DNA of 64,000 bases, taken from Candidatus Micropelagos thuwalensis. Lineage in GTDB: Bacteria; Pseudomonadota; Alphaproteobacteria; RS24. The DNA lies in contig NZ_AWXE01000004.1 in the NCBI RefSeq assembly GCF_000469155.1, positions 744,001-808,000 of the forward strand, read 5' to 3'. Shown here piece by piece: positions 20,391-30,329 of the stretch (positions are counted from its first letter, which is position 1; each line of letters opens with the position of its first letter). The notes beneath the pieces were generated by a model. It had not been told where the DNA came from and searched no databases. It saw only the letters and a program-made list of their open reading frames with translations. A program made the translations under genes and the position numbers.

Positions 20391-21427
20391 GCGATTGTGT
20401 TTCTCGGGTCAAAGGCATCCCGGACGGCTTCGCCAATAAATATCAACAAAGACAGCATAAAGGCGATGGTGAAAAAACCAGTCAATCCAAGCCATGGTGC
20501 TTGTAGATTGGCCTTACCCTGCGCCAGCAATTCTCCTAAAGATGGTGATCCGGGTGGTAAGCCAAAACCCAGAAAATCCAGAGATGTTAGTGTCGTGATA
20601 GAGGCGTTAAGCAAGAAGGGGAGGAAAGTCAGTGTTGCCACCATTGCATTAGGTAGAAGATGGCGATACATGAGCGTGAATGTACCGACACCCAGCGCGC
20701 GGGCGGCGAGTACATATTCAAAATTACGGGCACGCAGAAATTCAGCACGGACAACACCAACCAGTGATACCCATGAAAAAAGCAATAATATGCCGAGAAG
20801 TATCCAGAAACCGGGTTCTATGACCGAGGCAATGATAATGAGTAAATATAGAGAAGGGACGCTGGTCCATATTTCGATAAACCGCTGGAACAGCAAATCC
20901 GTCCATCCCCCGAAATAGCCCTGAACCGCGCCAGCTGCGATGCCAATAAGAGATGAAAATATGGTGAGTGACAGGCCGAATAAGACAGAAATTCTAAAAC
21001 CGTAAATCAGCCGCGCCAGCACATCCCGCCCTTGATCGTCAGTACCCAGCCAGTTTTCACCACTTGGTGGTGCAGGGGCGGAAACAGTAAGATCGAGATT
21101 GATTGTGTTGTAGGAATATTTAATCGGTGGCCAGAGTATCCACCCTTTATCTTCAATCAGTTTTTTAACATAGGGGTCTCTGTAATCAGCCTCGGTTTCA
21201 AAATCTCCACCAAAAGCGGTTTCGGGGTAGCTAAAGAAAACCGGTGCGTAAAGCGACCCGTCATAACGCAATATAAGCGGCTTATCATTGGCAATAAATT
21301 CGGCACATAAGGTCACAAGAAACATGACCAGAAATATCCGTAGTGACCACAGGCCGCGGCGGTTGGCTTTAAAACTCTCCCAACGCCGTTGATTAATCGG
21401 AGACAAATTTAGCTGAAGTTTCCTCAT
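20387..21427 (-). CDS. yejE: Peptide ABC transporter permease YejE
   Basis: Inner-membrane permease of 346 residues. One N-terminal helix is followed by a periplasmic loop ([20 protein letters not shown], typical of YejE), then five further helices. The EAA-type loop is in the segment beginning [20 protein letters not shown]. Overlaps yejB and yejF by four bases on either side. Confidence 0.94.
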   Translation of the reverse strand: MRKLQLNLSPINQRRWESFKANRRGLWSLRIFLVMFLVTLCAEFIANDKPLILRYDGSLYAPVFFSYPETAFGGDFETEADYRDPYVKKLIEDKGWILWPPIKYSYNTINLDLTVSAPAPPSGENWLGTDDQGRDVLARLIYGFRISVLFGLSLTIFSSLIGIAAGAVQGYFGGWTDLLFQRFIEIWTSVPSLYLLIIIASVIEPGFWILLGILLLFSWVSLVGVVRAEFLRARNFEYVLAARALGVGTFTLMYRHLLPNAMVATLTFLPFLLNASITTLTSLDFLGFGLPPGSPSLGELLAQGKANLQAPWLGLTGFFTIAFMLSLLIFIGEAVRDAFDPRNTIA

Positions 21428-22521
21428 GTCTCGCGGCTTTCAAAGTCAATGCGCGGATCCATCAGCACATAAGTCAGGTCGGATAGCAGGGTGATAATTA
21501 AACCCACTAGGCCAAAAATATAGAGATTTGCGAATACAACTGGATAGTCGCGATTAATAATGGACTCGTAAGATAAGAGTCCAAGCCCGTCGAGTGAGAA
21601 AATCGTTTCAATAAGCAGTGAACCGGTAAAGAATGCGCCGACAAAAGCCCCCGGAAAACCCGCTACGACGATTAGCATGGCATTACGAAAAACGTGGTGA
21701 TAAAGCACCTTTCCTTCACTCAGCCCCTTGGCGCGTGCGGTGGTGACATATTGTTTTGAAATTTCGTCCAGAAATGAATTTTTGGTTAGCAATGTAGTGG
21801 TTGCGAAAGCGCCAATGGTCATGGCAAGCACAGGTAGAGAAATATGCCAGAGATAATCAAGAATTTTACCGCCGGTGGAAAGGCTGTCGAAATTATCAGA
21901 AGTCAGACCCCGTAAGGGGAACCAGTCAAAATAACTCCCCCCCGCAAAAAGGATAATGAGCAAAACAGCAAATAAAAAACCCGGAATAGCATAGCCAACA
22001 ATAATCACGCCGGATGTCCAAATATCAAAACTGCTACCACTTCGGCGGGCCTTAGCGATGCCCAGCGGGATGGAGATGAGATAGGTGATAAGTGTGGTCC
22101 ATAACCCCAGTGAGATGGAGACAGGGAGCTTTTCAGCGATTAATTGGGCGACCGGCACATCTCGATAGAAACTGTTGCCAAAATCAAATTGTGCATAATC
22201 ACCAATCATAATGAGGAAGCGTTCATGCGCTGGTTTGTCAAAACCGAATTGTTTTTCTAGCTCTTCTATAAAAGCTGGATCCAGACCTTGAGCGCCCCGA
22301 TATTTACTTCCCCCGTCAAAATTACCGCCGGAGAGATTGTTCATTTCAGATTGCCCGCCTGCAAATCTTGCGGTTGCGCCGACATCATGCCCCTGGAGCT
22401 GGGCTATAATGCGTTCTACAGGCCCGCCCGGCGCAAATTGGATGATGGTGAAGCTGATGAGCATAATACCCAGAATGGTTGGAATCATCAGAGCAAGGCG
22501 ACGCAAAATATAGGCAGCCAT
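21424..22521 (-). CDS. yejB: Peptide ABC transporter permease YejB
   Basis: 365-residue permease with six membrane helices. The N-terminus [19 protein letters not shown] and the permease loop ending [19 protein letters not shown] are typical of the DppB/YejB group. A large periplasmic insert follows the first helix. It lies 115 bases after yejA and overlaps yejE by four bases. Confidence 0.94.
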   Translation of the reverse strand: MAAYILRRLALMIPTILGIMLISFTIIQFAPGGPVERIIAQLQGHDVGATARFAGGQSEMNNLSGGNFDGGSKYRGAQGLDPAFIEELEKQFGFDKPAHERFLIMIGDYAQFDFGNSFYRDVPVAQLIAEKLPVSISLGLWTTLITYLISIPLGIAKARRSGSSFDIWTSGVIIVGYAIPGFLFAVLLIILFAGGSYFDWFPLRGLTSDNFDSLSTGGKILDYLWHISLPVLAMTIGAFATTTLLTKNSFLDEISKQYVTTARAKGLSEGKVLYHHVFRNAMLIVVAGFPGAFVGAFFTGSLLIETIFSLDGLGLLSYESIINRDYPVVFANLYIFGLVGLIITLLSDLTYVLMDPRIDFESRET

Positions 22522-22636
22522 TATCCTTTTTCCTCCAAGCTGTGGACTCTATGAAAGAGCATATTCATCACATCCATTATGCCATGAAATCAGAATTTAT
22601 CATCCCAATATAAAAACGCTTTAAATGCCTAAAAAT

Positions 22637-24451
22637 TTATTGCTGATTGTCTTCATTTGCCCACCAGATGTTTGGAAAGCCATGACTGTAAAGCGGCAGA
22701 TTACCGGGTCTGCTGATATTGTGCCAATAGGCCAGCCGATGAGTTGGGATATGCCAATGCGGGACAACAAAATGATGCGCCAGAAGAACACGGTCTAGCG
22801 CTCGGGTAGCTGTAATTTGTGCTGCCCGATCAGGAGCAAAAATAATATGCTCAACAAGCTTGTCGATGGCAGGGTTTTTAATGCCAATCAAATTGCGTCC
22901 GCCCGGACGATCTGCATTTTCGGCACTCCAGTAATTACGCTGTTCATTGCCGGGTGACAGGGATTGGCCGAAACTATGCACAATAATATCAAAATCATAA
23001 TCCATGACCCGGTTTTGGTACTGGGTCGGGTCTATGGTACGAATGTTTGCCGTGATACCGAGTTTTTCCAGGTTTCTGATGAAGGGCGCAACGATGCGCT
23101 CAAATGCCGGTTGTACGAGCAGAAACTCAACCTCAAGAATTTGTCCATTTTTTTGGAGTTTGCCATTCGTGACATTCCAACCAGCTTCCTCGAGAAGTTT
23201 TTTGGCTTTTCTCAAATTCTGCCTGAGGGCGTTAGGGTCAAGGTTCTCAGGATTTTTATATTCTTGAGTAAACACCGAAACCGGAAGCTGATCTTTGAGA
23301 GGGGTCAGCAATTCTAGCTCTTCTGTTGAGGGTAAACCGGTCGCTGCGAGTTCGGAATTATCAAAATAACTACCGGTGCGAACATATTGCCCGTAAAAAA
23401 GCGTGTTGTTCGCCCATTCAAAATCATAGGCATGGTTAAATGCCTGGCGCAGTTTGAGGTCTTTGAATTTATTTTTACGGGTGTTGAAGATAAATCCTTG
23501 CATGCCCTGAACGGAGCCATTGGCCGGCATTTCAAGGGTCATTCTCCCATCTTTTACAGCGGGGATATCATATCCGGTTGCCCAGTTTTTGGAGTTATTC
23601 TCATTTCTGAAGTGAAGTTCCCCTGCTTTGAAAGCTTCAAAGGCAACGGTGAAATCGCCAAAATAATCATAGCGCACGCGGGCGAAATTATACTTGCCGA
23701 CAGAAACGTTTAAGTTTTTTGCCCAGTAATCGGGGTTACGGCGATATGTGACGTAGCGGCCTGTCTCGAATGTGTCGATAATATATGGCCCACTGCCTAT
23801 AGGCGGTTCCAATGTTGTTTTTTGAATATCTTTACCTTCACCCGTCCAATAATGCTTGGGCAAGACAACGAGTTGCCCAACGATTTGTGGTAATTCCCGA
23901 TTGCCTGATTTTCGGAAAGTAAATTTAACGATGTTTTCTGAGATGGCCTCAACGCTCTCTACATCGGCATAATAAGCACGGTAGAATGGGTGGTTGGTAG
24001 TCAGCGTCTCGAAGCTCCAAACAACATCGGCTGCCTTGACGGGGACACCGTCATGAAAACGCGCACGCTCATCAAGAGTGAATGTCACAGAGGCGTAATC
24101 ATCGGGATGCGATATTGATTTTGCGAGCAAGGCGTATTGCGTGCCGGGCTCATCTAAACTGGAGGCTGTCAGCGTATCGTATATTAGGCCAAGCCCCTGT
24201 GCTGGGGTGCCTTTGAGAATATAAGGGTTAAAACTGTCAAAACTGCCATAGGCTGCTTCGCGCACTTCGCCTCGCTTGGGTGCATTTGGATTAACATAAT
24301 CAAAATGAGCAAAATCCGGTTTATATTTTGGGTCGCCGAAAAGAGAAAGCGCGTGACGCGGTGAGTCAGCATAAGCAGGAAACATGACAGCCTGAAAGAC
24401 AATGACGAGCAAGCTGAAGGCGAAAAGAAATTTTTTTGAAGAAAGAAACAT
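22637..24451 (-). CDS. yejA: Peptide ABC transporter substrate-binding protein YejA
   Basis: Periplasmic family 5 solute-binding protein of 604 residues with a clear Sec signal peptide (KKFLFAFSLLVIVFQAVM, cleavage near AYA-DSP). Landmarks: HALSLFGDPKYKPDFAHFDY, which is typical of YejA, PIGSGPYII, and a C-terminal WHIPTHRLAYW. It captures peptides for YejBEF. In Escherichia coli the system takes up microcin C. In some Rhizobiales the YejBEF core is linked to muropeptide recycling. First gene of the operon. Confidence 0.94.
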   Translation of the reverse strand: MFLSSKKFLFAFSLLVIVFQAVMFPAYADSPRHALSLFGDPKYKPDFAHFDYVNPNAPKRGEVREAAYGSFDSFNPYILKGTPAQGLGLIYDTLTASSLDEPGTQYALLAKSISHPDDYASVTFTLDERARFHDGVPVKAADVVWSFETLTTNHPFYRAYYADVESVEAISENIVKFTFRKSGNRELPQIVGQLVVLPKHYWTGEGKDIQKTTLEPPIGSGPYIIDTFETGRYVTYRRNPDYWAKNLNVSVGKYNFARVRYDYFGDFTVAFEAFKAGELHFRNENNSKNWATGYDIPAVKDGRMTLEMPANGSVQGMQGFIFNTRKNKFKDLKLRQAFNHAYDFEWANNTLFYGQYVRTGSYFDNSELAATGLPSTEELELLTPLKDQLPVSVFTQEYKNPENLDPNALRQNLRKAKKLLEEAGWNVTNGKLQKNGQILEVEFLLVQPAFERIVAPFIRNLEKLGITANIRTIDPTQYQNRVMDYDFDIIVHSFGQSLSPGNEQRNYWSAENADRPGGRNLIGIKNPAIDKLVEHIIFAPDRAAQITATRALDRVLLAHHFVVPHWHIPTHRLAYWHNISRPGNLPLYSHGFPNIWWANEDNQQ

Positions 24452-24501
24452 CAGAACAAGCTAAGACCAAAAAGAGCCATCAGCAAGAGAGGTATAGAGA
24501 T

Positions 24502-25209
24502 TTATTCTGTTTGCGATTCCGTGACCAAATCTGAAAACATATCCTCAGTTGCATCAGCAATAGGCTCGATTTGGGACTCATCTTCATCTTCGGGGATTGC
24601 TTCAATTTGAGTTTCTGCGGCAGGTTCTTCAACTGGGGTAACTTCTGGCTCGGCAGTAGGCGGTGTGTATCCGGCTGTAAAATCTGTCGGCGTGTCGCTC
24701 TGAGCGTTTAGATAGGCAATTATGGCTGCCCGGTCTTGGGGTTTTCTCAGACCCGCAAAAGCCATTTTTGTTCCAGCCGCATATTTTTTCGGGTTTTCGA
24801 GGAAGCCGTTCAGAGCGTTATAATCCCAGTTTCCCTCCATCTCGTCGAGTGTACCGGAATAGACAAATCCACCAACACTGGCTATGTCACGATCTACAAT
24901 GCCCCAAAGTGCAGGGCCAATTTTGTTTGCGCCACCCTTTTCAAAGGCATGGCAAGAAACACATTTCTTAGCGACCTTCGCGCCCTTCTCGACTGAAGCA
25001 GTTTGAAGCAGCGCCAGAATATCAACTTCTGGTTCGGCAGTTGCTGTTGATGACGAAACCGCATCTACTTCTAAGCCTTCAACAATGTAGGCGTTGGCAT
25101 CGGCAGTCTCGACATGAAACAGAATGTCGCCCAAATTTTGCACACCAAGATAGACCAATAGTGTGAAGAAAACGGCGCCAGCAATTTTGTTGAGTTCGAA
25201 GCTATCCAT
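24502..25209 (-). CDS. cycM: Membrane-anchored cytochrome c (CycM/c552 type)
   Basis: 235 residues. An uncleaved N-terminal helix (about 8-30) anchors a periplasmic class I cytochrome c. The heme site is CVSCH at 83-87, and the probable Met ligand is Met149 in GTKMAFAG. This type shuttles electrons between the bc1 complex and cytochrome c oxidase. It carries an unusual acidic, Pro/Glu-rich tail of about 55 residues after the cytochrome fold. It is divergent from kdsB, a common alphaproteobacterial arrangement. Confidence 0.92.
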   Translation of the reverse strand: MDSFELNKIAGAVFFTLLVYLGVQNLGDILFHVETADANAYIVEGLEVDAVSSSTATAEPEVDILALLQTASVEKGAKVAKKCVSCHAFEKGGANKIGPALWGIVDRDIASVGGFVYSGTLDEMEGNWDYNALNGFLENPKKYAAGTKMAFAGLRKPQDRAAIIAYLNAQSDTPTDFTAGYTPPTAEPEVTPVEEPAAETQIEAIPEDEDESQIEPIADATEDMFSDLVTESQTE

Positions 25210-25336
25210 GACGTTCTGTAGACCTTTAATTCCCGACCAGAGTATGTAAATTTAATACCTCTTTACCGCGCTAAAAACTTGCGGCGAAGCGTCGCACAAT
25301 GTAGTGAAGTGCAAGATCTCACCGAGGATTTATCAG

Positions 25337-26104
25337 ATGACTGAAATAAATAAAAAGTTAATCGTCACAATACCCGCCAGATTGGCGGCAACACGATTAC
25401 CTAATAAACCTCTGGCAGATATCCATGGTCGTCCGATGATTGTGCATGTTTGGGAACGTGTTGTGGCGGCTATCGGGTCTGGTGATCAAGTCATTGTCGC
25501 TGCAGGTGATGCCGAGATTGTTGATGTGATGCAGTCTGTCGGTGGACGGGTTGTGTTGACTGACCCTGATTTACCCTCAGGTTCCGACCGCGTTTTCAGG
25601 GCAATACAAGAAATTGAGAAACAAGACGGTATAACGCTTGAGCATATTATTAATGTGCAGGGCGATTTACCGACATTGGCACCTGAACTTGTTAAAAAAA
25701 CCGCTGATCTTTTGCAGGATGGCTCGGACATGGCCAGCCTTGTGGCCGAAATCAAAGACCCGAGAGAAATTGATAATCCGAATGTTGTTAAGGCTGTTGT
25801 GAGTTGGGATGAAGCGTCAACTGAGCAAGAAAAAGTTGGGCGGGGGCTTTATTTTACCCGTGCGGCGGCTCCGTCAGGGGATGGCCCATATTATCATCAT
25901 ATCGGGATTTACGGCTATCAACGCGATGCGCTGGAGAAATTCGTGAATTTACCACCATCAACTCTGGAAAAGAGAGAAAAACTAGAGCAACTAAGGGCGC
26001 TTGAAGACGGTATGACAATTCGTCTGGCCTGCGTTGACACTATTCCTTTGGGTGTTGATACTCATGAGGATTTGGAGAAAGCCCGTAAAATTCTACAAGC
26101 ATAA
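25337..26104 (+). CDS. kdsB: 3-deoxy-manno-octulosonate cytidylyltransferase
   Basis: Activates Kdo to CMP-Kdo for the LPS inner core; cytoplasmic. The N-terminal VTIPARLAATRLPNKPLADI is the diagnostic nucleotide-binding motif, with NVQGDLP and a C-terminal IPLGVDTHEDLEKAR. The ATG at 25337 has GAGGA eight bases upstream and gives 255 residues, the normal length. The in-frame ATG at 25304 would add an atypical leader. It is followed 57 bases later by pheA. Confidence 0.95.
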   Translation: MTEINKKLIVTIPARLAATRLPNKPLADIHGRPMIVHVWERVVAAIGSGDQVIVAAGDAEIVDVMQSVGGRVVLTDPDLPSGSDRVFRAIQEIEKQDGITLEHIINVQGDLPTLAPELVKKTADLLQDGSDMASLVAEIKDPREIDNPNVVKAVVSWDEASTEQEKVGRGLYFTRAAAPSGDGPYYHHIGIYGYQRDALEKFVNLPPSTLEKREKLEQLRALEDGMTIRLACVDTIPLGVDTHEDLEKARKILQA

Positions 26105-26161
26105 TTTCAGCAATGATTTAAACAGTGGTGACTGCGCTGAAATGTTTACTCGTAAAGGTGT

Positions 26162-27013
26162 ATGATGACACAAAAAGATAAACCAATCGCTTTTCAAGGT
26201 GAAATGGGTGCCAATTCCCATATCGCTTGTAATGATATTTTCCCTGATAGAGATGTATTACCCTGTACGACTTTTGAAGGTGCATTTAAGGCTGTGGAAA
26301 ACGGGTTGGCTGCGTTGGCTGTCTTGCCTGTTGAAAATACTGTTGCCGGACGTGTTGCGGATATTCACCGACTTTTGCCGGGTTATAATCTTTATATTAT
26401 CGGAGAATATTTCATGCGCATACGTCACTGCCTTTTGGGGCTTTCGGGCGCGTCAGTTGACGGGCTGACGCATGTACGTAGCCATGAAATGGCATTGGGA
26501 CAATGCAGGCATATTATCAATGAATTAGATCTGGAGCCCGTGGTTAGTGCAGATACGGCTGGATCAGCGCGTGAAATTGCCGAGCTGAATGACCCTGCTC
26601 TGGCGGCTATTGCCAGTCCGCTTGCAGCCGAGATCAACGGGCTTCAAATTTTCAAAGAAAATATTGAGGATGCCAAGCATAATACCACACGGTTTTTGGT
26701 CATGGCACCCGAGCCAGATGATGCCGAACCCAATTCCGGTGATGTTATTACAAGTTTCATCTTCCGATGCCGCAATGTTCCTGCTGCGCTTTACAAGGCG
26801 CTGGGGGGCTTTGCGACAAATGGGGTCAATATAACTAAGCTGGAAAGTTATCAAATTGAAGGTAGTTTCATGGCAACCCAGTTCTATGCGGATATTGAAG
26901 GCCATCCCGATGATGAAGCTGTCAGGCTTGCTTTGGACGAATTAAATTATTTTTGCTCGGAGCTTAATATTCTGGGTGTCTATCCGGCGGCTGAGTTTCG
27001 CAAAACAATGTGA
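26162..27013 (+). CDS. pheA: Prephenate dehydratase
   Basis: Converts prephenate to phenylpyruvate in phenylalanine synthesis. A monofunctional enzyme of 283 residues without a chorismate mutase domain. It contains the IAFQGEMGANSH start, LPVENTVAGRV, and the catalytic TTR in KHNTTRFLVM, followed by an ACT regulatory domain (about 195-275, GVNITKLESYQIEG). The ESR motif that senses phenylalanine appears here as ESY. Co-directional with kdsB; its stop is eight bases from the stop of the convergent nudC. Confidence 0.94.
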   Translation: MMTQKDKPIAFQGEMGANSHIACNDIFPDRDVLPCTTFEGAFKAVENGLAALAVLPVENTVAGRVADIHRLLPGYNLYIIGEYFMRIRHCLLGLSGASVDGLTHVRSHEMALGQCRHIINELDLEPVVSADTAGSAREIAELNDPALAAIASPLAAEINGLQIFKENIEDAKHNTTRFLVMAPEPDDAEPNSGDVITSFIFRCRNVPAALYKALGGFATNGVNITKLESYQIEGSFMATQFYADIEGHPDDEAVRLALDELNYFCSELNILGVYPAAEFRKTM

Positions 27014-27021
27014 CATTGCTT

Positions 27022-27972
27022 TTAGCCCTTCATCTCCACAAATGCTTTGATGAGGTGATGGGCGATTGCCAGAGAAGGTGGAATATCAAATTCTGCCGTG
27101 CCGTTGAAAGCGTTTTTTATTTCTGTAACGCTAAACCAACGCGCTTCTGCCAGTTCTTTCTCGTCCACTGAAATCGTTTCGTTTTCAGCTTCAGCTAAAC
27201 AACCAATCATCAGCGAGCTTGGAAATGGCCAAGGCTGGGTTGAATGATAGTGCACTGAACTAATTGCGACACCGGCTTCTTCCATAGTTTCACGAGCGAC
27301 AGCTTCCTCAATTGTTTCGCCGGGTTCCATAAAGCCCGCTAAAGCGGAAAACAGATTTTCCGGCCATCCAGCCTGTCTTCCGAGCAGACATTTATCGCCA
27401 AGATAAGGCAACATGATGACAACCGGATCGGTTCTTGGAAAATGGTCTGCTTCACAGGAGATACAAGTGCGTTTATAGCCGCCTTCAGCGATGACACTTT
27501 TGGCACCGCATTTGGAACAAAAGCCATGCGTGGCATGCCACTCCAGTAGCCCTTTGCCTTGCGCAAGTATGGCCAGTTCTGTTGCAGGCATGTCGCCGAC
27601 CATGGCTAGGGTACGCAAATTTTCAAAAACACCACCCGCACGGCACAGCGCATCAAATGGAGCCGTTTGCTCTGGAGCTTCGAGCAGGCTGATATCAACA
27701 GCAAAGCGGGGCGCGTTATTTCTGTTCAGTCCAAGAAAAATAACGTCATTATTGAGAAAAGCTGAAATTGCAGCTTTTGGGAGCCAGGCTACATCTCGCC
27801 CCTGTCCTGCGGCGGCTTCAGGCAATACCAGGGTATCTCCGCGCCAAAGAGGAACAAACAGGGCATCATTTGCAGCTATTTGTGAGGCCAGCCATGCCTC
27901 ATCTGTTCTTAAATGACCCGCACGATCAAGCGGGTTATTAGCAAACATATTCAATCTTTGCGTGAGGGGCAT
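27022..27972 (-). CDS. nudC: NAD(+) diphosphatase / NAD-RNA decapping enzyme NudC
   Basis: Cleaves NAD(H) and removes NAD caps from RNA. Seen: a zinc ribbon with four cysteines (CSKCGAKS and CISCEADH), FPRTDPVVI, and the complete Nudix box beginning GFMEPGETIEEAVARE and ending TMEEAGV. The SQPWPFPSSLM motif after the box, here as TQPWPFPSSLMIG, identifies NudC. The ATG at 27972 has GGAG six bases upstream and was chosen over the TTG at 27984. Confidence 0.94.
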   Translation of the reverse strand: MPLTQRLNMFANNPLDRAGHLRTDEAWLASQIAANDALFVPLWRGDTLVLPEAAAGQGRDVAWLPKAAISAFLNNDVIFLGLNRNNAPRFAVDISLLEAPEQTAPFDALCRAGGVFENLRTLAMVGDMPATELAILAQGKGLLEWHATHGFCSKCGAKSVIAEGGYKRTCISCEADHFPRTDPVVIMLPYLGDKCLLGRQAGWPENLFSALAGFMEPGETIEEAVARETMEEAGVAISSVHYHSTQPWPFPSSLMIGCLAEAENETISVDEKELAEARWFSVTEIKNAFNGTAEFDIPPSLAIAHHLIKAFVEMKG

Positions 27973-28110
27973 TGAGAACTCCAAAAATCCTGAATGAGAA
28001 GGCCTTAACGAACGGCTATATGAGGGTGTGGTTAATCATTAACTTTAAACACCTTATCCACAATTACGACGATTAGACAGGTTAAAAACACTCTTATCAC
28101 ATGGCAAGCC

Positions 28111-28140
28111 TTGTCCTCTGTTTTGAAAAAATGATATGTT
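28111..28140 (+). promoter_or_regulatory. SRP RNA promoter
   Basis: TTGTCC (28111-28116), an 18-base spacer and TATGTT (28135-28140). The start falls about six bases on, at the 5' end of the SRP RNA. Confidence 0.6.
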
Positions 28141-28144
28141 ATTT

Positions 28145-28244
28145 GTGAGAGGTTGGCGGCAGACGCATCCCTCGCCAACCGGGTCAGGTCCGGAAGGAAG
28201 CAGCCCTAACGAGCCCGGTGCGGGTTGCCTGTCCAGCCTCTCAC
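28145..28244 (+). ncRNA. ffs: Signal recognition particle RNA (4.5S, small type)
   Basis: About 100 bases. The ends pair (GTGAGAGG at 28145-28152 with CCTCTCAC at 28237-28244). The centre holds the conserved domain IV: GGGTCAGGTCCGGAAGGAAG, CAGCCCTAACGA and GCCCGG, with the GGAA tetraloop and the asymmetric loop that binds Ffh. The intergenic stretch 27973-28359 contains only this RNA and its promoter. Nothing else is evident in the 115 bases before dnaX. Confidence 0.95.
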
Positions 28245-28359
28245 TTTAACTTCTGGCAAATATCTGGGTGAAAATTTAAGTAATGCCAAAAGTGAATCCT
28301 ATTAAGTTTAGAACTTCTATTTAGTTTTCATCAAAGCCATCACAGAAAAGCTATCGGAT

Positions 28360-30309
28360 ATGAGCGACCAAAACCAAGAAGAAGACATTACGCCGATGGC
28401 ACCCGATCCTGATACCGAGCCAGGTTTCGGCCTGATTGCTGAAGCTGATGAAGAAAATAATGTATCGTTAAAATCAGAAGCCTATGAGGTCTTGGCGCGC
28501 AAATATCGCCCGCGCATATTTGACGATATGATCGGCCAGGAAGCGATGGTGCAAACGCTTCGCAATGCTTTTGAAACTGGGCGGATTGCGCATGCCTTCA
28601 TGCTGACGGGTGTGCGCGGGGTGGGTAAAACAACCACGGCGCGTATTTTGGCGCGGGCACTGAATTATAAAACCGCACAAGAAAACGCTCCCAATGTAGA
28701 CATGCCCGAACCTGGGTTTCATTGTGTGGATATTATGGCTGGCAGTCATGTCGATGTGATTGAGATGGATGCAGCTTCTGCAACGGGCATAGATGATATT
28801 CGCGAAATCATTGAGAATGTCAGATACCGCCCAAGCGCAGCGCGGTATAAGGTTTTTATCATTGACGAGGTGCATATGCTGTCGACTCAGGCTTTTAATG
28901 GCCTGTTAAAGACCCTGGAAGAGCCACCTGCTCATGTCAAATTTGTTTTTGCGACTACCGAAATCCGAAAAGTTCCGGTTACTGTTTTGTCACGCTGTCA
29001 GCGTTTTGATCTGCGACGTTTGACAATTGAGGAAACACTGCAACTCCTCAATAAGGTTTGCGCGGCAGAAGGGACATCATTTCAGGATGAAAGCCTTGCT
29101 TTGATTGCGCGTGCGGCGGAAGGATCGGCGCGTGATGCGTTATCGCTGCTGGATCGGGCGCTTGCTCATGGTACGGAAGGTGATGCTGAGAACGGGCCGG
29201 ATGCAGATACAATGCGACAAATGCTCGGGCTTGCGGATCGCGGCAGAGTTTTTGATTTGTTTGATTTAGTCATGCAGGGCAAATTGCCTGAGGCGCTTGG
29301 CGAGTTCGAAATGCAATATAATCTGGGTGCTGACCCGATTGTAATCCTTGCCGACCTGGCGGAACTCACCTATCGGTTGACACGCATGAAGTTTGTTCCC
29401 TCTGCAATAGATGACATTACTATGGCAGAAGCGTTGCGCCATCGCAGTAAGGAAACTGCTGACGCGCTTTCCACTCAGGTTTTGTCGCGTTGTTGGCAAG
29501 TTCTGTTAAAAGGACATAAAGAGGCTATGACTGCACCAGATCCGATGGCGGCAGCTGAAATGGTTTTAATTCGTCTTGCGCATATGTCTGATTTACCTAC
29601 GCCGGAAGAATTATTAAAGCAGATACAAAAATCAACGCCTGCCAAGAATGAAACCCCGTCACCTAATGTGACACCCACAACCACTGAGCCGCCCAGCGTG
29701 CCACAAAATAAAGCTGATACGACTGCAGTATCAGGTGCTCAACTTTCTCAGCAGGCATCCGGTGGCCCCATGACGGAGCGCTTACCTCAAACCGAGACGC
29801 AAGCAGAAACACAAATTAATCCCGCCCAATCTCCTCATGCCCATCAGGTCATGCCATGCCCTGATACGTTTAAAAAACTGGTCGCGCTGGTCGGGCAAAT
29901 GCGTGAAATAAAACTTAAAACAGTTTTGGAAACGGGCGTTCATCTTGTGCGCTTTGAGCCCGCCTCCGAGCATAAAGCCGGTGTGATTGAATATCGTCTT
30001 GCTGAGGGGGCAGAGGATATCTCCCGCCCACTTTCACGAGCGTTGAAAGAATGGACCGGCTTGCAATGGGTAGTCAGCCTCTCGCAAGATATGGGTGCGG
30101 AAACCCTTTATAAGGAAGCGCATGATGATGCCGCGCGACGCAGAGACAATGCGGCTGATAATCCGCTGGTTCAAGCCGCGCTTGAAATATTTCCCGGTGC
30201 TGAAATTGTCAGTGTTACCAATATGGATGAGCTTTCGGGGCCCCTTTCGCAAGATATAGAGGGCGACCATGAAGGTCATGAATTCCCTAATGATGAGGAT
30301 AAGACTTAA
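28360..30309 (+). CDS. dnaX: DNA polymerase III subunits gamma/tau
   Basis: Clamp-loader ATPase of 649 residues. Domain I-II AAA+ core: EVLARKYRPRIFDDMIGQ, Walker A GVRGVGKTTTARI, Walker B FIIDEVHMLS, sensor region VTVLSRCQRFDLRR. Domain III follows to about 370, then a Pro/Thr/Gln-rich linker (about 425-495) and a tau-type C-terminal domain. The usual zinc module (four Cys) is replaced by a segment with one Cys (PEPGFHCVDIM), which I recall as normal for Rhizobiales-like DnaX. No convincing slippery site for a short gamma form was found. recR follows after 20 bases. Confidence 0.96.
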   Translation: MSDQNQEEDITPMAPDPDTEPGFGLIAEADEENNVSLKSEAYEVLARKYRPRIFDDMIGQEAMVQTLRNAFETGRIAHAFMLTGVRGVGKTTTARILARALNYKTAQENAPNVDMPEPGFHCVDIMAGSHVDVIEMDAASATGIDDIREIIENVRYRPSAARYKVFIIDEVHMLSTQAFNGLLKTLEEPPAHVKFVFATTEIRKVPVTVLSRCQRFDLRRLTIEETLQLLNKVCAAEGTSFQDESLALIARAAEGSARDALSLLDRALAHGTEGDAENGPDADTMRQMLGLADRGRVFDLFDLVMQGKLPEALGEFEMQYNLGADPIVILADLAELTYRLTRMKFVPSAIDDITMAEALRHRSKETADALSTQVLSRCWQVLLKGHKEAMTAPDPMAAAEMVLIRLAHMSDLPTPEELLKQIQKSTPAKNETPSPNVTPTTTEPPSVPQNKADTTAVSGAQLSQQASGGPMTERLPQTETQAETQINPAQSPHAHQVMPCPDTFKKLVALVGQMREIKLKTVLETGVHLVRFEPASEHKAGVIEYRLAEGAEDISRPLSRALKEWTGLQWVVSLSQDMGAETLYKEAHDDAARRRDNAADNPLVQAALEIFPGAEIVSVTNMDELSGPLSQDIEGDHEGHEFPNDEDKT

Positions 30310-30329
30310 GCGTTTGGTCTTGATTGGTA

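Noticed and set aside
29860-29885. A-rich run in dnaX as a programmed -1 frameshift site for a gamma form
   Set aside because: The codons around TTTAAAAAAC do not allow both tRNAs to re-pair after a -1 slip, and no following hairpin or ribosome-like spur was clear.
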